This document shows positions 22,340 through 34,104 of a stretch of 64,000 nt of DNA, one piece after another; the stretch's first letter is position 1; each line of letters begins with the position of its first letter. This DNA comes from Toxorhynchites rutilus septentrionalis. Its lineage: Eukaryota; Arthropoda; Insecta; Diptera; Culicidae. The stretch covers positions 284,033,348 through 284,097,347 of the forward strand of contig NC_073746.1 in assembly GCF_029784135.1 (NCBI RefSeq). The letters run 5' to 3'. The notes under the pieces are model-generated. The model did not search any database. It was not told the DNA's origin and saw only the letters and a program-made list of their open reading frames with translations. The position numbers and the translations under genes were made by a program.

Positions 22340-23198
22340 CTACATGGACTGAAAAGTCCCGAGATTTTTTGAAAGCTATCGTTTTTTAGGCAAACCTGCA
22401 TTCATTCCTCAAAATAGTTTCCTTCAAGGGTAATACACTTGGTATAGCGAGTTTCCAACATTTCGATTCGCTTTCTGTAGTACGAAACGTCTAAGTCTTC
22501 GAAATATGCCTCAGTGCCACTCTGCAGACTGCCTATTGGACTCAGGAGTGTAGTAATGGATCCATGTTTCATCCATTGTCACAAAACGTCGAAAGAAGTG
22601 CGCTCGATTACGCTTCAACAACGCCAAACCGGCTGTTAAATGATCAACGCGCCGCTGTTTTTGGTCGCCGGTCAGCAAACGCGGCAGACATCGCGCGGAT
22701 AGCTTTTTCATGTCCAAAATGTCGTGCAAAATGTATCCCACTCGTTCTTTTGAAATGCCTACGGCCTCAGCTAACTCGCGTAACTTCACTTTACGATCGT
22801 TCTAAACGAGTCGATGCACTTGTTTTACGATTTTTGGATTCGTAGCCTTTTTTGACCTTCCAGAGCGAGGTGCATCTGCGACCCATTTTAAATTCACGAA
22901 ACCACCGATAAACTGTCGTTCTCGAAGGAGCAGAAGTGGAATAACATTTCGTCAACCACTGCATTGATTGTTGAGGAGTTTTACCCATCAAAAAACAATG
23001 TTTGATCAAAATACGATATTCCTCTTTTCCCATTTTCTGTACGAATGCTCAGGTAGTGACACTTAAACAACTGTAGTTTGTGATCCAATATACGAAATGT
23101 CATGAAACTTCACACATAAGCTAGTGACGGATGAGCCAATCGAAATTAATCTTGTTCCATTTTTAATGAAAAATCCCGGGACTTTTCAGCCCATGTTG
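22340..23198 (-). mobile_element. Mariner element with internal deletion
   Basis: TA lies at 22338-22339 and 23199-23200. The inverted ends of about 28 bp are CTACATGGACTGAAAAGTCC and CAACATGGGCTGAAAAGTCC. The element is 859 bp against about 1.3 kb for intact mariners. The encoded transposase remnant lies on the minus strand. Confidence 0.93.
22402..23033 (-). pseudogene. Mariner (DD34D) transposase remnant
   Basis: The N-terminal half is present: MGKEEYRILIKHCFLMGKTP, then TVYRWFREFKMGR, then after a frameshift at 22790 VKLRELAEAVGISKERVGYI and LLTGDQKQRRVDH. The first catalytic Asp is in TMDETWIHYYTPES. At about 22515 the frame jumps directly to the C-terminus AYFEDLDVSYYRKRIEMLE, TRYTKCITLEGNYFEE and stop at 22402. 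The second and third catalytic Asp blocks are deleted, so it cannot be active. Confidence 0.92.
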
Positions 23199-23212
23199 TA
23201 CTTATGCGAATA

Positions 23213-23659
23213 CAGGGATATAACGATATAACGTACGCTCGTTATAACGTACCCTCGATATAACGTACATTTTACCTCGATATAACGTACACATTTTCAA
23301 AGTGTAAAGGAAATTTTTTTCAATATTTTTTTTTCTGCTAGAACATTGAATTACCTGTATTGTGATGCTAAAACAAGTTTTGTACCTTCAATCAATCCCG
23401 AAATACAGCTGGTTTTGTGATTCCGGATTCTAAATGAATCAAGCTTTAATCAACAGTACGAAGGGAAACATCATGAGAAAGGCTGGCTTCGTCTTCTGAT
23501 TGAAGTTATTCATTAACTTTACTAAAACAGCAACACAATATAGTATTATAGACTACGAGACTACGTTTGTGAGTCCTTTATTAGGCTTCGATATAACGAA
23601 CAATTCGATACAACGTGCAATTTTGAAAGTGAAATGTACGTTATATGGAAGTTTACCTG
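23213..23659. mobile_element. Pogo-type MITE, CGATATAACGTAC family, copy 1
   Basis: TA at 23211-23212 and 23660-23661. The left end CAGGGATATAACGATATAAC is followed by several TCGATATAACGTAC words; the right end is GTACGTTATATGGAAGTTTA followed by CCTG. It begins 10 bp after the mariner. A nearly full second copy lies at 41083-41519, and a diverged one near 37540-37690. Confidence 0.88.
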
Positions 23660-23829
23660 TAGTAGTTCAGGATTGATCGTCTATTCCTTGATGACCGATT
23701 CTGGACTACTAGTATGCTCCAACCTTATTTTTCTTTGTTTCATCATTTCGTGAGATTTTTTTTCTTTTTTTAATTTTCTGACTCCAACTGAGCCTATCGA
23801 ACCAACAGCTTTTTCTTCACCTGCTTTCC

Positions 23830-24065
23830 GTTCTCTTCTTTTCTTCTTCTTTTTCTTCTTCTTAATTCTTACTTCTCAATCCATTCTTTTCGCAATGCCA
23901 ATTAGTCCAAATCTCCATCTGGAATTTACATCCGTGGTCCGGAATCTGTACATAGACCTCCATTATACAGTTCGGATACGAATAACTGCAATCTTAAAAT
24001 TAGAATATTGAATCTAAGTCCATAAATGATATTTGGAATTTGAAATCTGAAATCTCAACTGGACC
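23830..24065. repeat. Dispersed repeat C, SINE-free copy
   Basis: In reverse complement it reads GTTGAGATTTCAGATTTCAA, TAAGATTGCAGTTATTCGTA, TCCGAACTGTATAATGGAGG and TTGGCATTGCGAAAA, ending in a GAAGAAGAAAAAG tail. It passes uninterrupted through the position occupied by the SINE at 9624-9867. Confidence 0.78.
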
Positions 24066-24382
24066 CTCGATTAAAAAAATACGAAGTATGTTAAAAATGT
24101 ATCACGACTTGAATTTCCGCAGGTTGCGTATATTCGGTTTTCCTCTTTTCCTAAATGATAGATACAGAACTACTTTTCGTATAAGTACGTTCAAAAATTA
24201 TTCAAACAGTTCTCCACATCAGGGTACATATGCTCTACGGAATCTCTCTACATAAGATACCAGCGGAGAAAACCATGTTGGCCTAGCCGAAGACGTCCAT
24301 ATTCAACTTCCGGAAGGGTTAATAAATGAAGAACGCACTTTGTTTTTAAAAAACTTTTACACGAGCTATGAGTTAATAATAT

Positions 24383-24960
24383 TTTTGACGCAGGATTGCG
24401 TCTTTCAGTAAGGGTACTAAATTATAAAACACGATTTTATGAAAAACTTCAATAACTAATTTCACTACGAACGAATTTTGATGATTCGCATACCAATAGG
24501 ATCGGAAATTCTCTATGATTTGTTTACTATTCTACTTATTATGATTCCCTAATCCATAAACAGTTCAAATTAACGAAGATTGGCATTTGTGTGCTCACCT
24601 AACCGTGCTGTCAATGAGGTTCTACTTATGCATCGGGGAATTACAATATTTATATACCACTGTGATTCAAATGCAGCATTCGTTCCACGGACAACGAGAG
24701 AGGAGGGAGGAAATAATACATCATTTCTCGATAGATCGCAGAGATATTTTCATCACTCGATAGGAAATATTTCTACGCATTTATGACAATGAAGAAAATG
24801 GTACATTCTTTGAAACTAATTATTGAATTACCAGAAAATATCACGCATGACCTAAATGAAAATCCCGCGTTCTGATTGGACAATTGGCACAAGCAGTCTG
24901 AGTTCTCTCAATAGGACTGTAAAAATAGTAAAAGATGTTGCGATAACGATGCAACATGTC
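24383..24960 (+). repeat. Dispersed repeat A, longest copy
   Basis: TTTTTGACGCAGGATTGCGT, CTTTCAGTAAGGGTACTAAA, GATGATTCGCATACCAATAG, TTTCTCGATAGATCGCAGAG and AAAATCCCGCGTTCTGATTG lie in order. Other copies are at 2270-2475 (reverse), 6360-6740 (reverse, 3' half), 8505-8710 and 54227-54395. No coding sequence; the termini are undefined. Confidence 0.65.
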
Positions 24961-25119
24961 ACGTTGCAACAAACGGACTCATAAATTATATGGCTCTGCG
25001 ACATTCTCTTTCAATGTCACTCTAGACAGCGATTAGTCCATAAGGTTAAAACTGAGAGTTAACTCTGTACCAGGGGGCTCGCACAACTCTGTACCAGGGT
25101 TAACATGTCTACAGAATAA

Positions 25120-26334
25120 TCTGTACTTATACAGTCTTTTCAGACTTTTTAAAATCAAGAATCTGTAGTTACAGGTTACAGATTTTTTGAGTTTCATACA
25201 GTTTTATACAATACAATACAATTTTCTTTCAAAAATTAAGTTCCAATATTAGTGATGGCTTGGTGTCAATTATATTTTTTTCCCATCTCAACAATTGAAA
25301 ATTGTTGTTTTAATTGAAAATGAAAATGTCTCAAATGATCTTCAATACGTTTTGAAGTGGGATTATGTTTTCGGGAACATATACTGCCGTTCTACGCATA
25401 GTTGTCCCATGTTCCAAAATCAACAACTGAGAAAAACCCAATCAAAGTTTTCTCGCATATTTGTCTACCAAAAGCTTTAAGCATTTCAATTTAGCAATAC
25501 ACCGGTTTTTTTATAAGCACTATACTATTGTTTAATGAAATGTGATGAGATCCCCTCACTGAATCAATCATGCTTGATTGCGGGTTTAAAAATTCTTCAT
25601 GGTGGGACTGTTATCCCTAGAATATCAACATGAGACAATTGAACTTGATGTTGTTTTTTGATATACAATTTTTTTTTTTGTGTTTTTCCGAAAGATTATG
25701 CATAGAAACATCGTTTTATGAAGAAATGAGTGATCTGCAACACCTTCGAAGAATATAAATATCATTGTTATTAGTCATTCGCTTACAAAGTGAAACGTGT
25801 TCTGGTAAACTTTTTCTTATTTGTTTGAGAATTAGTTCGTTCTTTCAAACCAGAAATGAGTGCATTAGCCCTGCCGAAAGTGTGACATGAAATTCTTGTA
25901 CTTAAACCGATTTATTCGATATGGATTCACAAAAAACACATGGTGGGACAGTTATGAATTGAATATCAACATGGAACAATTGAGCTTGATGTTGTTTTTT
26001 TAAAAGCTGGGAACAACTATATGTTCTTTTGTGTTTTTCCGCAAGATTATGCATAAAAACAACGTTTTATGAAGAAAAGTGAAAATCGTTAAAAAGTAAC
26101 ATGAGACAACTATGCGTAGAACGGCAGTATTGGAGCACAAATTTTAAAAAAAAATATCGGTCACGTCGAGGAAATTTTCCAATTTTTAACGTCTTTTGCT
26201 TAGACATTTCATAAGGGTTTCATAACATATTTACACCGATAGATTTGGACACTCCTTAAAAAAATATTGCAATATAATTAGAAAAATTTACAATAGTTAT
26301 ATATTGAAATGTGTTGAAAATAGAGCAAAACGTA
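25120..26334. repeat. Dispersed repeat D, occupied copy
   Basis: Outside the nested element it aligns with 32640-33110: CAGACTTTTTAAAATCAAGA, TCTGTAG.TACAG, AGTTTCATACA, TTTTCGGGAACATA, ATCGGTCACGTCGAGGAAA, ACACTCC and GTTGAAAATAGAGCA. The family function is unknown and there is no coding frame. Confidence 0.75.
25384..26127. mobile_element. 744-bp TA-flanked element with CTGCCGTTCTACGCATAG ends
   Basis: Inverted ends of about 30 bp: CTGCCGTTCTACGCATAGTT and its near-exact complement at 26098-26127. TA at 25382-25383 and 26128-26129. The interior is an internal direct duplication: 25600-25730 and 25952-26082 share CATGGTGGGAC, AATATCAACATG, CAATTGA.CTTGATGTTGTT, TGTGTTTTTCCG and CGTTTTATGAAGAAA. 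No transposase. Confidence 0.9.
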
Positions 26335-26915
26335 TTAAGAGGGGACCCCTGTCTGGAAGGTCGGAAAATTTTTGGTGGATTTCTTTCGGCTGTTACGAAT
26401 AAAGTGAAATATTCGGGTATTTTGGTTATTGTTTAAAGTATAATTGAAGATGTATTTTCCTTTTTTTTTTTGAGTGCACGAATAATGATTATTACGCTGT
26501 TGGCAGCTGGATGCGTAGATGCTTTCTGAAAATAGGTACCCTGCTGGTGGTATCGGTTCTGAAGGAACGGGGTATAGGAATATTTTGAAACTTTAAGACA
26601 ATACCTAAAGCATTACATAGGGGTTTTTGAAAATTCGAAAAATTTCCAAAACGGCGGCCAAATTCGGTTGAGTAAATCCTGAGATATTGATATCACCAGT
26701 TGAAATAACATGGTTTCGAGAAAAACGCGTTTTAAAATTCGTACAGCAATACTATATCCCTTGAGGTGACTTAATACTTTTGGCTGCAACTTTGCAACGA
26801 AATCAAATATCGAAAAATCCTTTTAGGACAACATTTCTGAGGACATTAACTTCCCAAAAATGCAAAAAACAAAAATTATTTTTTTTAGATTCTCCAGACC
26901 GGGGTCCCCCCTTAA
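26335..26915. mobile_element. TTAA-flanked MITE, GGGGACCCC ends
   Basis: TTAA at 26335-26338 and 26912-26915. Ends are GAGGGGACCCCTGTCTGGA and, in reverse complement, GGGGGGACCCCGGTCTGGA. No coding sequence. TTAA targets point to piggyBac-type mobilisation. It sits at the end of dispersed repeat D. Confidence 0.85.
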
Positions 26916-26954
26916 AAAAACACATTGCAGTCTCTACGTTTTTAGTATATCTGT

Positions 26955-27688
26955 AATCTTATTTGTTTGAAGTATAAGTCTGATTGTTATGGACTCGGAA
27001 ACTACTGAATCAATCAACATTAAAATTGGTATGTAGGGGTTTTTGGGGTCGGGGAAGGTTTTCGTGATAGTTTGAGACCCCTCCCTCCTCTCTAAGGGGG
27101 GGCTGCCATACAAATTAAACACAAATTTGTACATTACTCGAGAATTAATCAAGCAAATGAAACGAAATTTGGTATATGCAGGTTTTAGGGTGCAATAAAT
27201 GTTTCTATGGTGGTTAGACTCTTCATCCCTCTCTCTAAGGGGGGCTACCATACAAATGAAACACAAATTTCTGCATAACTCGAGAATTAATCAAGCAAAT
27301 GAAACGAAATTTGGTATATGGAGGTTTTAGGGTGCAATAAATGTTTCTATGGTAGTTAGACACTACACCCCCCTCTCTAAGGGGGGAGCTGCCATACAAA
27401 TGAAAGACAAATTTCTGCATATTTCGAGAAATAAACAAGCAAATGGAGCCAAATTTGTCATGCGAATGTTTTAGGGGACACGAAACGTTTCCATGGTGAA
27501 TAGACACTCCTCCCCTCTCTAAGGGGAGCTGCCATACAAAATTCAGCGGGGTCGATTAGAAGATCAATCAATGAACAGTTCTGCGATTGGACCCATGGCC
27601 TTGCTCATAGTAAGAAAACGTGAATGTTTGAAGGTATGGATAACAAAAAACTAATTTTGGGCGGGACGAAGTTTGCCGGGTCAGCTAG
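26955..27688 (+). mobile_element. Helitron-like element with four 142-bp units
   Basis: CTCGAGAATTAATCAAGC-type unit starts occur at 27138, 27278 and 27420, with a partial unit before them. The shared tail (GATCAATCAAT, TAGTAAGAAAACGTGAAT, GGGCGGGACGAAGTTTGCCG) ends at CTAG|T, 27685-27689. The middle section of the 2.5-kb copy is missing. No coding sequence. Confidence 0.65.
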
Positions 27689-27689
27689 T

Positions 27690-28000
27690 AAATAATGAAA
27701 AAAGAAGATATGCTTCAAGCAGTCCGAGATTATTCTGATTCGCAGAAGAGTCCAAATAGAGTCGTTTGGTACGTGAAGGGCCTAGCTGTGTAAAGATGTA
27801 AAAAGGGCCCCAAACCAAATCACCAGCTCTATGAAAAATACTGTATAGGGTACCAAATAAGGATGATGGGCTAATTTTTCGAACCCCTATGTTATTCACC
27901 ATAGGACCGTGTTCCGGAGATATGGCAGCAACAAGTTCAAGGGCCATAGATTGTAGAAACCAAAACAACACAACATATAGAGTATCAAATCCCATAATTT
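27690..28000. repeat. Dispersed repeat E
   Basis: In reverse complement this carries GGTACCCTATACAGTATTTT, TTTGGGGCCCTTTTTACATC and AATCAGAATAATCTCGGA. A related segment in the other orientation lies at 29400-29570 (GGCACCCTATACTACATTTT, TTCTTTTTACTTCC, CTGAAATAATCTG). No gene. Confidence 0.45.
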
Positions 28001-29020
28001 TTCAAAACTAGCTTATTTGTAAGGAGTTCACGCCTATATGACCTCATTGATGTAACTCGGATATGTTCCGGATCAGGTTTCCGAGGAAAATGATAACTTT
28101 AGAACCAAACCAAGATGCATCATGCGAGGTATCGAACTTAACGGTTTGTCAAAACTAGCTCATTGGTGACCATTTCAAGAGTTTATGGCCACATTAGGAA
28201 AACCCTTTAGATGGATAAATCATATTTAATATCCTCAAACCCTTGAATTATTATTTATGTTACCATTAGTAAAGAAATCAATAAATAACTATGCATTTCC
28301 GAGTATATCACACTATAAAATAATGGAAAAAATAGATTGATCAATTTCACTTCAAAGGTATGTTTCGAAATTTTCCGCTAAAAATTTTCCAAACTAACGT
28401 CTAATGATATTTTTCAACAAAACATAGATAACGTTTTGTGATCATGGCACCAGTATTGGTTCCAAATAATTGGATTCGCAAAGATACAACAAAACATTTT
28501 GGAAATATTTACATTTTTCTGAAAATCGTGATCAATTTGCCCCTAGTTTACGGTACCATATTTCGAAATTTAGAATTGTATTTTAGATTTTCGAGCCCTA
28601 ATATTGGTCTTAAACGGTACAATTTTTTGGTTATTCGAAATTCAGGAACTTTCAATTTATTTTTTGTTTTGTTTTCCTGAAATCGATGACTGTGTTTGTG
28701 AATTTTAATTCGTTAGAATAAACATATCGACATCTGAATTATTTGTAGAATTCTCCAATTTCGCATTTTTCGACATTTTTCTGGTTTATCTAATAATAGT
28801 GATGCAATTATTCATTTCGACACTCTTTTCAAAAATGTAAGAAAACAAGTAACATATGTACTTAATATCCATTCAGACGATTCCTCCTCTATGAAGAGAA
28901 TCTTTTTCCATAGGCATGGTGATTTTTGTCGTCTTTTTGCTGTTTTACTAGTGTCTACGCGCAGCATTGCCTTGCGAATCTGCAAAGGCGACGATGTACC
29001 ATTCCGTCTTGTTTTGACTC
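28001..29020. other. No feature recognised
   Basis: AT-rich unique-looking sequence. Short open frames occur but without family resemblance or splice context. Confidence 0.5.
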
Positions 29021-29022
29021 GT

Positions 29023-29025
29023 GAA

Positions 29026-29070
<45 letters not shown>

Positions 29071-29207
29071 TAGATAGAGAGATAGAGAGAGAGAAAAAGA
29101 GAGAGAGATAGAGAGAGATAGATAGATAGAGAGATAGAGAGAGAAAGAGAGATAGAGAGAGAGAAAAAGAGAGAGAGATAGATGGATAGAGAGATAGAGA
29201 GAGAGAG

Positions 29208-29245
<38 letters not shown>

Positions 29246-29246
29246 C
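29023..29246. repeat. Polypurine (GA)n/(GATA)n/(GAAA)n microsatellite
   Basis: About 220 bp of almost pure purine on the + strand, mostly GAGA with GATA and GAAA interruptions. The long Ser/Leu/Ile open frame on the minus strand is produced by the repeat. Confidence 0.97.
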
Positions 29247-29399
29247 AGACAGCAGTATATACCTCATTACTACTGAAGGCAGTCGTCTTGCAAACGGATA
29301 CCTACAGGAAAATTTTCTATGTGTAATATCACAAAAAATCACAAATATGCGATCAAATTAAGAAAAACAAGCAGTACTGGTTTTCAAAATCTAAACAAA

Positions 29400-29570
29400 A
29401 AATTCAGAATGGAATCACAAACGGGTTCAAAAAAATGGCCAAATTTCTTTATTGGCACCCTATACTACATTTTCCCAGCTTTATGGAAGCTTTGTGGATT
29501 CTTTTTACTTCCTATCCAACCAGACCCTCTGAGGCCACCGAACCTGAAATAATCTGCGATACCGAGTTAA
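29400..29570. repeat. Dispersed repeat E, second copy
   Basis: It is the inverted partner of 27690-28000, with roughly 60-70% identity by eye over 170 bp. The overlapping short open frames are not believable genes. Confidence 0.4.
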
Positions 29571-29693
29571 GGTTCGATGGTTTCCTAATGAAGAAGACAC
29601 AACGCATTCATCGATTTTATACAGGCCATGTTTGGCGGCCGTTTGAATTCGTGCGACGGAAATGTGACTAGTTTCGCTTGTTGATGTTATCAC

Positions 29694-30741
29694 CAGAGAT
29701 GTCAGCCTTCCTGATTTTTTTGGATTTCTCAGACTTTCAGCACGCTCCCTGATATCCTGACGAACACTCAATTTATCCTGATTTTTCTGAAATGATCCTG
29801 ATTTTTCCTGATTTTTGTACTCTTTACATTATTCGTAATAAATATACTGGTTTCCATGCCAAAATTTTCTGTCATGATAGTTCTCCGGTTCGCACTTGTA
29901 TATATCTTACATTAAGTTAAGCTGTACTTAACTTTTTTATCTCTACCCTCTACCCTAGAAAATTTCATGAAACCAGATTGTCTGACGAATTTATGAAATT
30001 ACAACGAGATTAAGTAAATTTTTGAATCTACAGTCAATATAAAAAGATTTTATATGTGATTTGTTCGTCTGGTTCAAAGTAGAATTAACTGTAAAAATGG
30101 GACTACGGTAAACATATCTATCACTGTACTAAATATCATGAAAATTAGGAAAACTTCAACAAGTCTTCCACTGCTGATATGCTTTCCACATTTGTCGAGT
30201 AAAATTTCATTCCAAAGCATAGACGATAGATTCAGTGAAAAGTTGAATATTCATTTCTCTGCAATTGACTGTAGTGATGCTGTAGGTTTTTTGGAAAAAA
30301 TATAAACGATCAAAAGGTCAGGTGAAACACTAGCATTTCCGCTTATGCGAGGATTTATACCTCATTAATTCTTTTACATATCCGGTTTACGCCCGAAGAA
30401 TGATATACTCTGTTTCTGGTGGGATTTGCAATGGATTCTGTATTATGAGCTACTACCAAGCAACCTGTTTTTCACATGTATGGCTCGCAGCAGTTTTCGA
30501 CGAGGAAGCAAACATGTGCTGGGAGGCTAGAATATCTAAGCTGTGTGAAAGATGGCGAAAGATTGTGAAACAGAACCAGGGATATAAAATTGAATTATAA
30601 GGCTTTGATTGAAAATGATGTTTTTGTTTTTCCAAAAATCGACATTCACTATTCGGACAACCCAATATGAGCTATCCTGATTTATCCTGATTTTTTATTT
30701 TCATTCTTCCTGATTTTTTAAAATTATAGTTGGCAACCCTG
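29694..30741. mobile_element. Decayed hAT-like element with TCCTGATTTTT subterminal repeats
   Basis: The left end CAGAGATGTCAGCCTTCCTG and, in reverse complement, right end CAGGGTTGCCAACTATAATT resemble hAT termini. Subterminal TCCTGATTTTT words recur (left 29708-29815, right 30673-30717). Flanking 8-mers GTTATCAC and GCTGCAAC match at only about four positions, so the target duplication is decayed or the limits are slightly off. The interior has no transposase. Confidence 0.5.
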
Positions 30742-30749
30742 GCTGCAAC

Positions 30750-32570
30750 TGTGTGATCTGTTAGACGCGTGTTTGATGCTTGTTGAATGGTGATGCACGG
30801 AAGATGCCTCTCGTTAAATACTCAGTGCAAAGCGTGCATTGATATAAAGAAACAAATTGCGACATATGGCCAATTAGTGTGTTGTTCTCGCAAAGGCAAG
30901 AAAGAATTGTTGCTTCTCGAAATGATTCTACAAAACCACGCAAGCCATTAAACCTTTTCAGGGTCCCCGGATTTTTTACTAATGAGTTATTTATGAGCTT
31001 TCTGAAATGACAAACCAACAAATTAAAAAAAAAATATTGCGTAGTCCTACGTCCCAAGCGGTCGTGTCTCATATACAATCCCTCGATTTTTTAAAAATTA
31101 AATATTAGGGATATGAATGGCCTTTTTCTTCCATTTTGTCCGTGATCTACTAATAACAACATTGATAAATTCGTGGCACAGTTTCCCCACAGCTGACAAT
31201 GCAAACAAACAGCAAATTCGATTAAATTGATTCAGGTCACTCATTCGAACCAATCAGAAATCTCTCGGCCAGTGTTTGCCGTTTTGCCGTTCTCGTTTAC
31301 TCCTAAACCCCAACCCGCTTCCCTGTAACAGCATCATAAAAGCCAATAACTTTTTAGTGCTCTTTCGCAATCGTTCATCATCTCACACCCTCCGAGTATG
31401 GGTTCTAAATTTCAAAACTATTGCCTATCTCTCTTCATCCCTTCTCAAACCTCAAATCTCCCGTTTCCTACTGCCCCGGCGACAGCGCTTCGGGTGCTAT
31501 CCGACTCTCGAGCACTGCAGAAAAGCATTAAATCATTTCATTGGTTCTTCTTTCTGAAGCCGGGGGTTATTCTATTTAAAAAGCCATTTTTTCCGATGCA
31601 CTGGTTTTTTTTCGACCCCTCTTTTCGTGCTTTGCAAGAGGACTTTCCCAAATGCTGTAGCGCCGCTTCGCTGATGCAGAGGCCAACTTCCACAGCGCGA
31701 GGCCAGTGTCCAGCATTTTCGTCCAACAGAGTGCAAATACTGGTTACAGACAGAGCTGGTGATTCGCCTGATACAAATGTTCAGATTTTAAAATAATGAC
31801 ATGATAACATTTTTTGGCAGAACATCAACATTTGTCGCTTAGCTTCTGGTCAGGACTCTGGCTAGTTCGTTGGCCGTGTTCGAAGTTGGCTGCCGTTGCC
31901 AACGTCCGCAACTATTAGGAAAATTTCAACGCAAAGAAAAAACAGGACGTTGTAGAGATGCTACATCACGAAAGTCCGCCGTCTGCTTCGCTCGGCAAAC
32001 AAAATGGAAGTCTATAAAATGTATGAATTAAAGCCGCGGTAGAAAAAATGTGAAGTTAGCTACAGAAATGCGCCGCGCCAGATAAGGAAAGTAAATTAAT
32101 CAAACTTTTCCTCTCTGGCAGCAGCCCCGCTCCAGAACGCGGTGGAATTTCTGAACGACAGCGAAACTGGGAGTTTTTTTTTGCCGGAAATGGCCGCACA
32201 TTCCGTGTGATACTTAATGAGTAAGTACACCTTCGCTGCAAATGACGTCTGCCGGATGCGAGAGAGTGGTAAAATTCTCCGACCAAGCCAGAAACTTTAC
32301 GAAAGTAATTAGATTATTTAACTTGGGCTGCATTTCAGTTGGTTGCACAAAACTGATACGTTCTCAGCATCGTGAGGACTGTTACTTTTCCTACGCTTCC
32401 ACTTTCATCAGGCGGATGTTTTCGAATGGCCCCCGCTCACTTAACATGCTGAGCCCCACGTCGGTCCTTAGGGACCGACAATGAGCTTTTTGTCAGGAAA
32501 GCATTGATCACTGGGACTGACAGCTACAAATTAAGAAAATAAAAAGTATATATGTGGCTTCGTTTTCGGA
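30750..32570. other. Single-copy-looking DNA, no gene supported
   Basis: The GC-richer stretch 31250-32480 holds several open frames on both strands (up to 132 codons), but none shows a domain, signal peptide or consistent splicing. Confidence 0.45.
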
Positions 32571-32579
32571 TGTGTTACA

Positions 32580-33110
32580 AAATGTGGCTACTTTCTAGTC
32601 GAATATCTGACTATTTTCTATTTATACAATAAATATGCTAGGACTAGGATTTTTTAGACTTTTTGAAACCAAAAATCCGTAGATACAGATTACAACTTTT
32701 TTAGGTTTCATACACAATTTACAGATTTTTTAAAATAACTTTCCAATAATAGTTATGACTTGATATTAAATATATTTCTTCCCCCTGACCTGATTTATTC
32801 ATATAGATCATACTGTCGTCAAAATTCATTTGCATTGAAAGTACTTCTTTGAGGATTGAAAAGATTTAGAAGAACCATCAAGATTTTTTGACGCAGGATT
32901 ACGTTTTCGGGAACATATGGGGAGTAAAAAAACAAGATATCGGTCGAGTCACGAAAATTGACAAATTTTGGGTGCTTTATATTCAGATATTTCATGATAG
33001 ATTCATGGTGTTTTTGCACCAATCGACACTCTCTAATAATCTATTGAAGTACAATTATAAAACTTCCTTTAGGTAGTATGTAAAATAGCGTTGAAAATAG
33101 AGCATCCCAT
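32580..33110. repeat. Dispersed repeat D, unoccupied copy
   Basis: It is the paralogue of 25120-26334. The sequence GGGAACATATGGGGAGT at about 32908-32924 is the uninterrupted equivalent of the 25384-26127 insertion site. Its left part (TACTTTCTAGTCGAATATCT) is also shared with 16545-16600. Confidence 0.75.
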
Positions 33111-33114
33111 ACAT

Positions 33115-33935
33115 TTGTGTAGACCGCAAGGCATTTTCCTAACGTATATGTGACCGATTTTCTAGGTCTAGTCCGCATTAGTAAAACACATTGCGTTCTA
33201 GATATTTATAATTATATTTCGCACAGCTCAAAGCAAAAATAAGGGATTAACTCAATTCAGGAAATAGGGAAATATTCAGGAAATGCTGAATCCGCCAGCA
33301 TCAATATGACTCTCACTGGAATCCGTTGTTAAAAACAACCTATTCAACTATTACCGAAACCAAAAAAAACGAAACGAAGTTTGAATCATTTGAACGACTT
33401 GATGACCAAATCTATTTTACTGTTTTTTGATCTACGTTTTGTTATTAATTGTTGATTTAAACAAAACAAACCGAAACACCCGAATTTACTCAGATTAATT
33501 CGGAAACCAGAACATTTTATATTACCCTCTTGTTCGCGACCAAATCTGGACACTTCAATTTTGGGATAAAACAAATTTGCTAGAAGTATAATTCATGAAA
33601 CAATTCAAAACGTTCATTCATGTATGTATGCGTGTATGGTTGATAATTATCAAACAAATTACCTTCACTTATTTAGTCTGCATGAAAAATTGGCGAACTT
33701 TGAAGTTTACCCCTGCCAAGAGGGTCAGTGCAGACTGGTTAGCAAGCAATTTAGCTGCGTTTGTCCAAGATTTTCGAAATTTTTCTATAGTTGTTACTTG
33801 TTGTTTGTGCTGGATCAGCTCTCTTTTCACCAGAGCCGAACTTGGCCTTCTTTTTGTCCTGGAATGCTCTGCAACCCCTTTCCTTTACATGGCAGTGTAT
33901 GAAGACATACCAGGAGGCTGTTCAAAGTCTGATCT
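33115..33935. other. No gene supported
   Basis: A + strand frame at 33624-33902 contains CQEGQCRLVSKQFSCVCP, an EGF-like spacing of cysteines, but flanking frames and splice sites do not support an exon. Confidence 0.35.
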
Positions 33936-34104
33936 ATTAATCGATTAATCGTCACACTGAGAGAAACAATAAGTTAGACTAATGTTTCTCATTTGCTAGA
34001 AAGCCATCTGGAATCAAAAAAGTGTTGATTCATCCCCGAAAATCAATTATTATCTTTTACGCTCCCCTTAGATCGTAAACGAAGTTCAATTCACGTTGAC
34101 GGCA

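Noticed and set aside
28812..29342. 176-codon frame rich in Ser and Leu, minus strand
   Set aside because: Produced by the (GA)n/(GATA)n microsatellite.
31276..31796. Overlapping frames of 93 and 132 codons
   Set aside because: Both strands are open and there is no recognisable domain; GC-richer noncoding DNA explains the frames.
33624..33902. Possible secreted or EGF-like exon (CQEGQCRLVSKQFSCVCP)
   Set aside because: Only a few cysteines by chance; no matching splice sites, and an equally long frame overlaps it.
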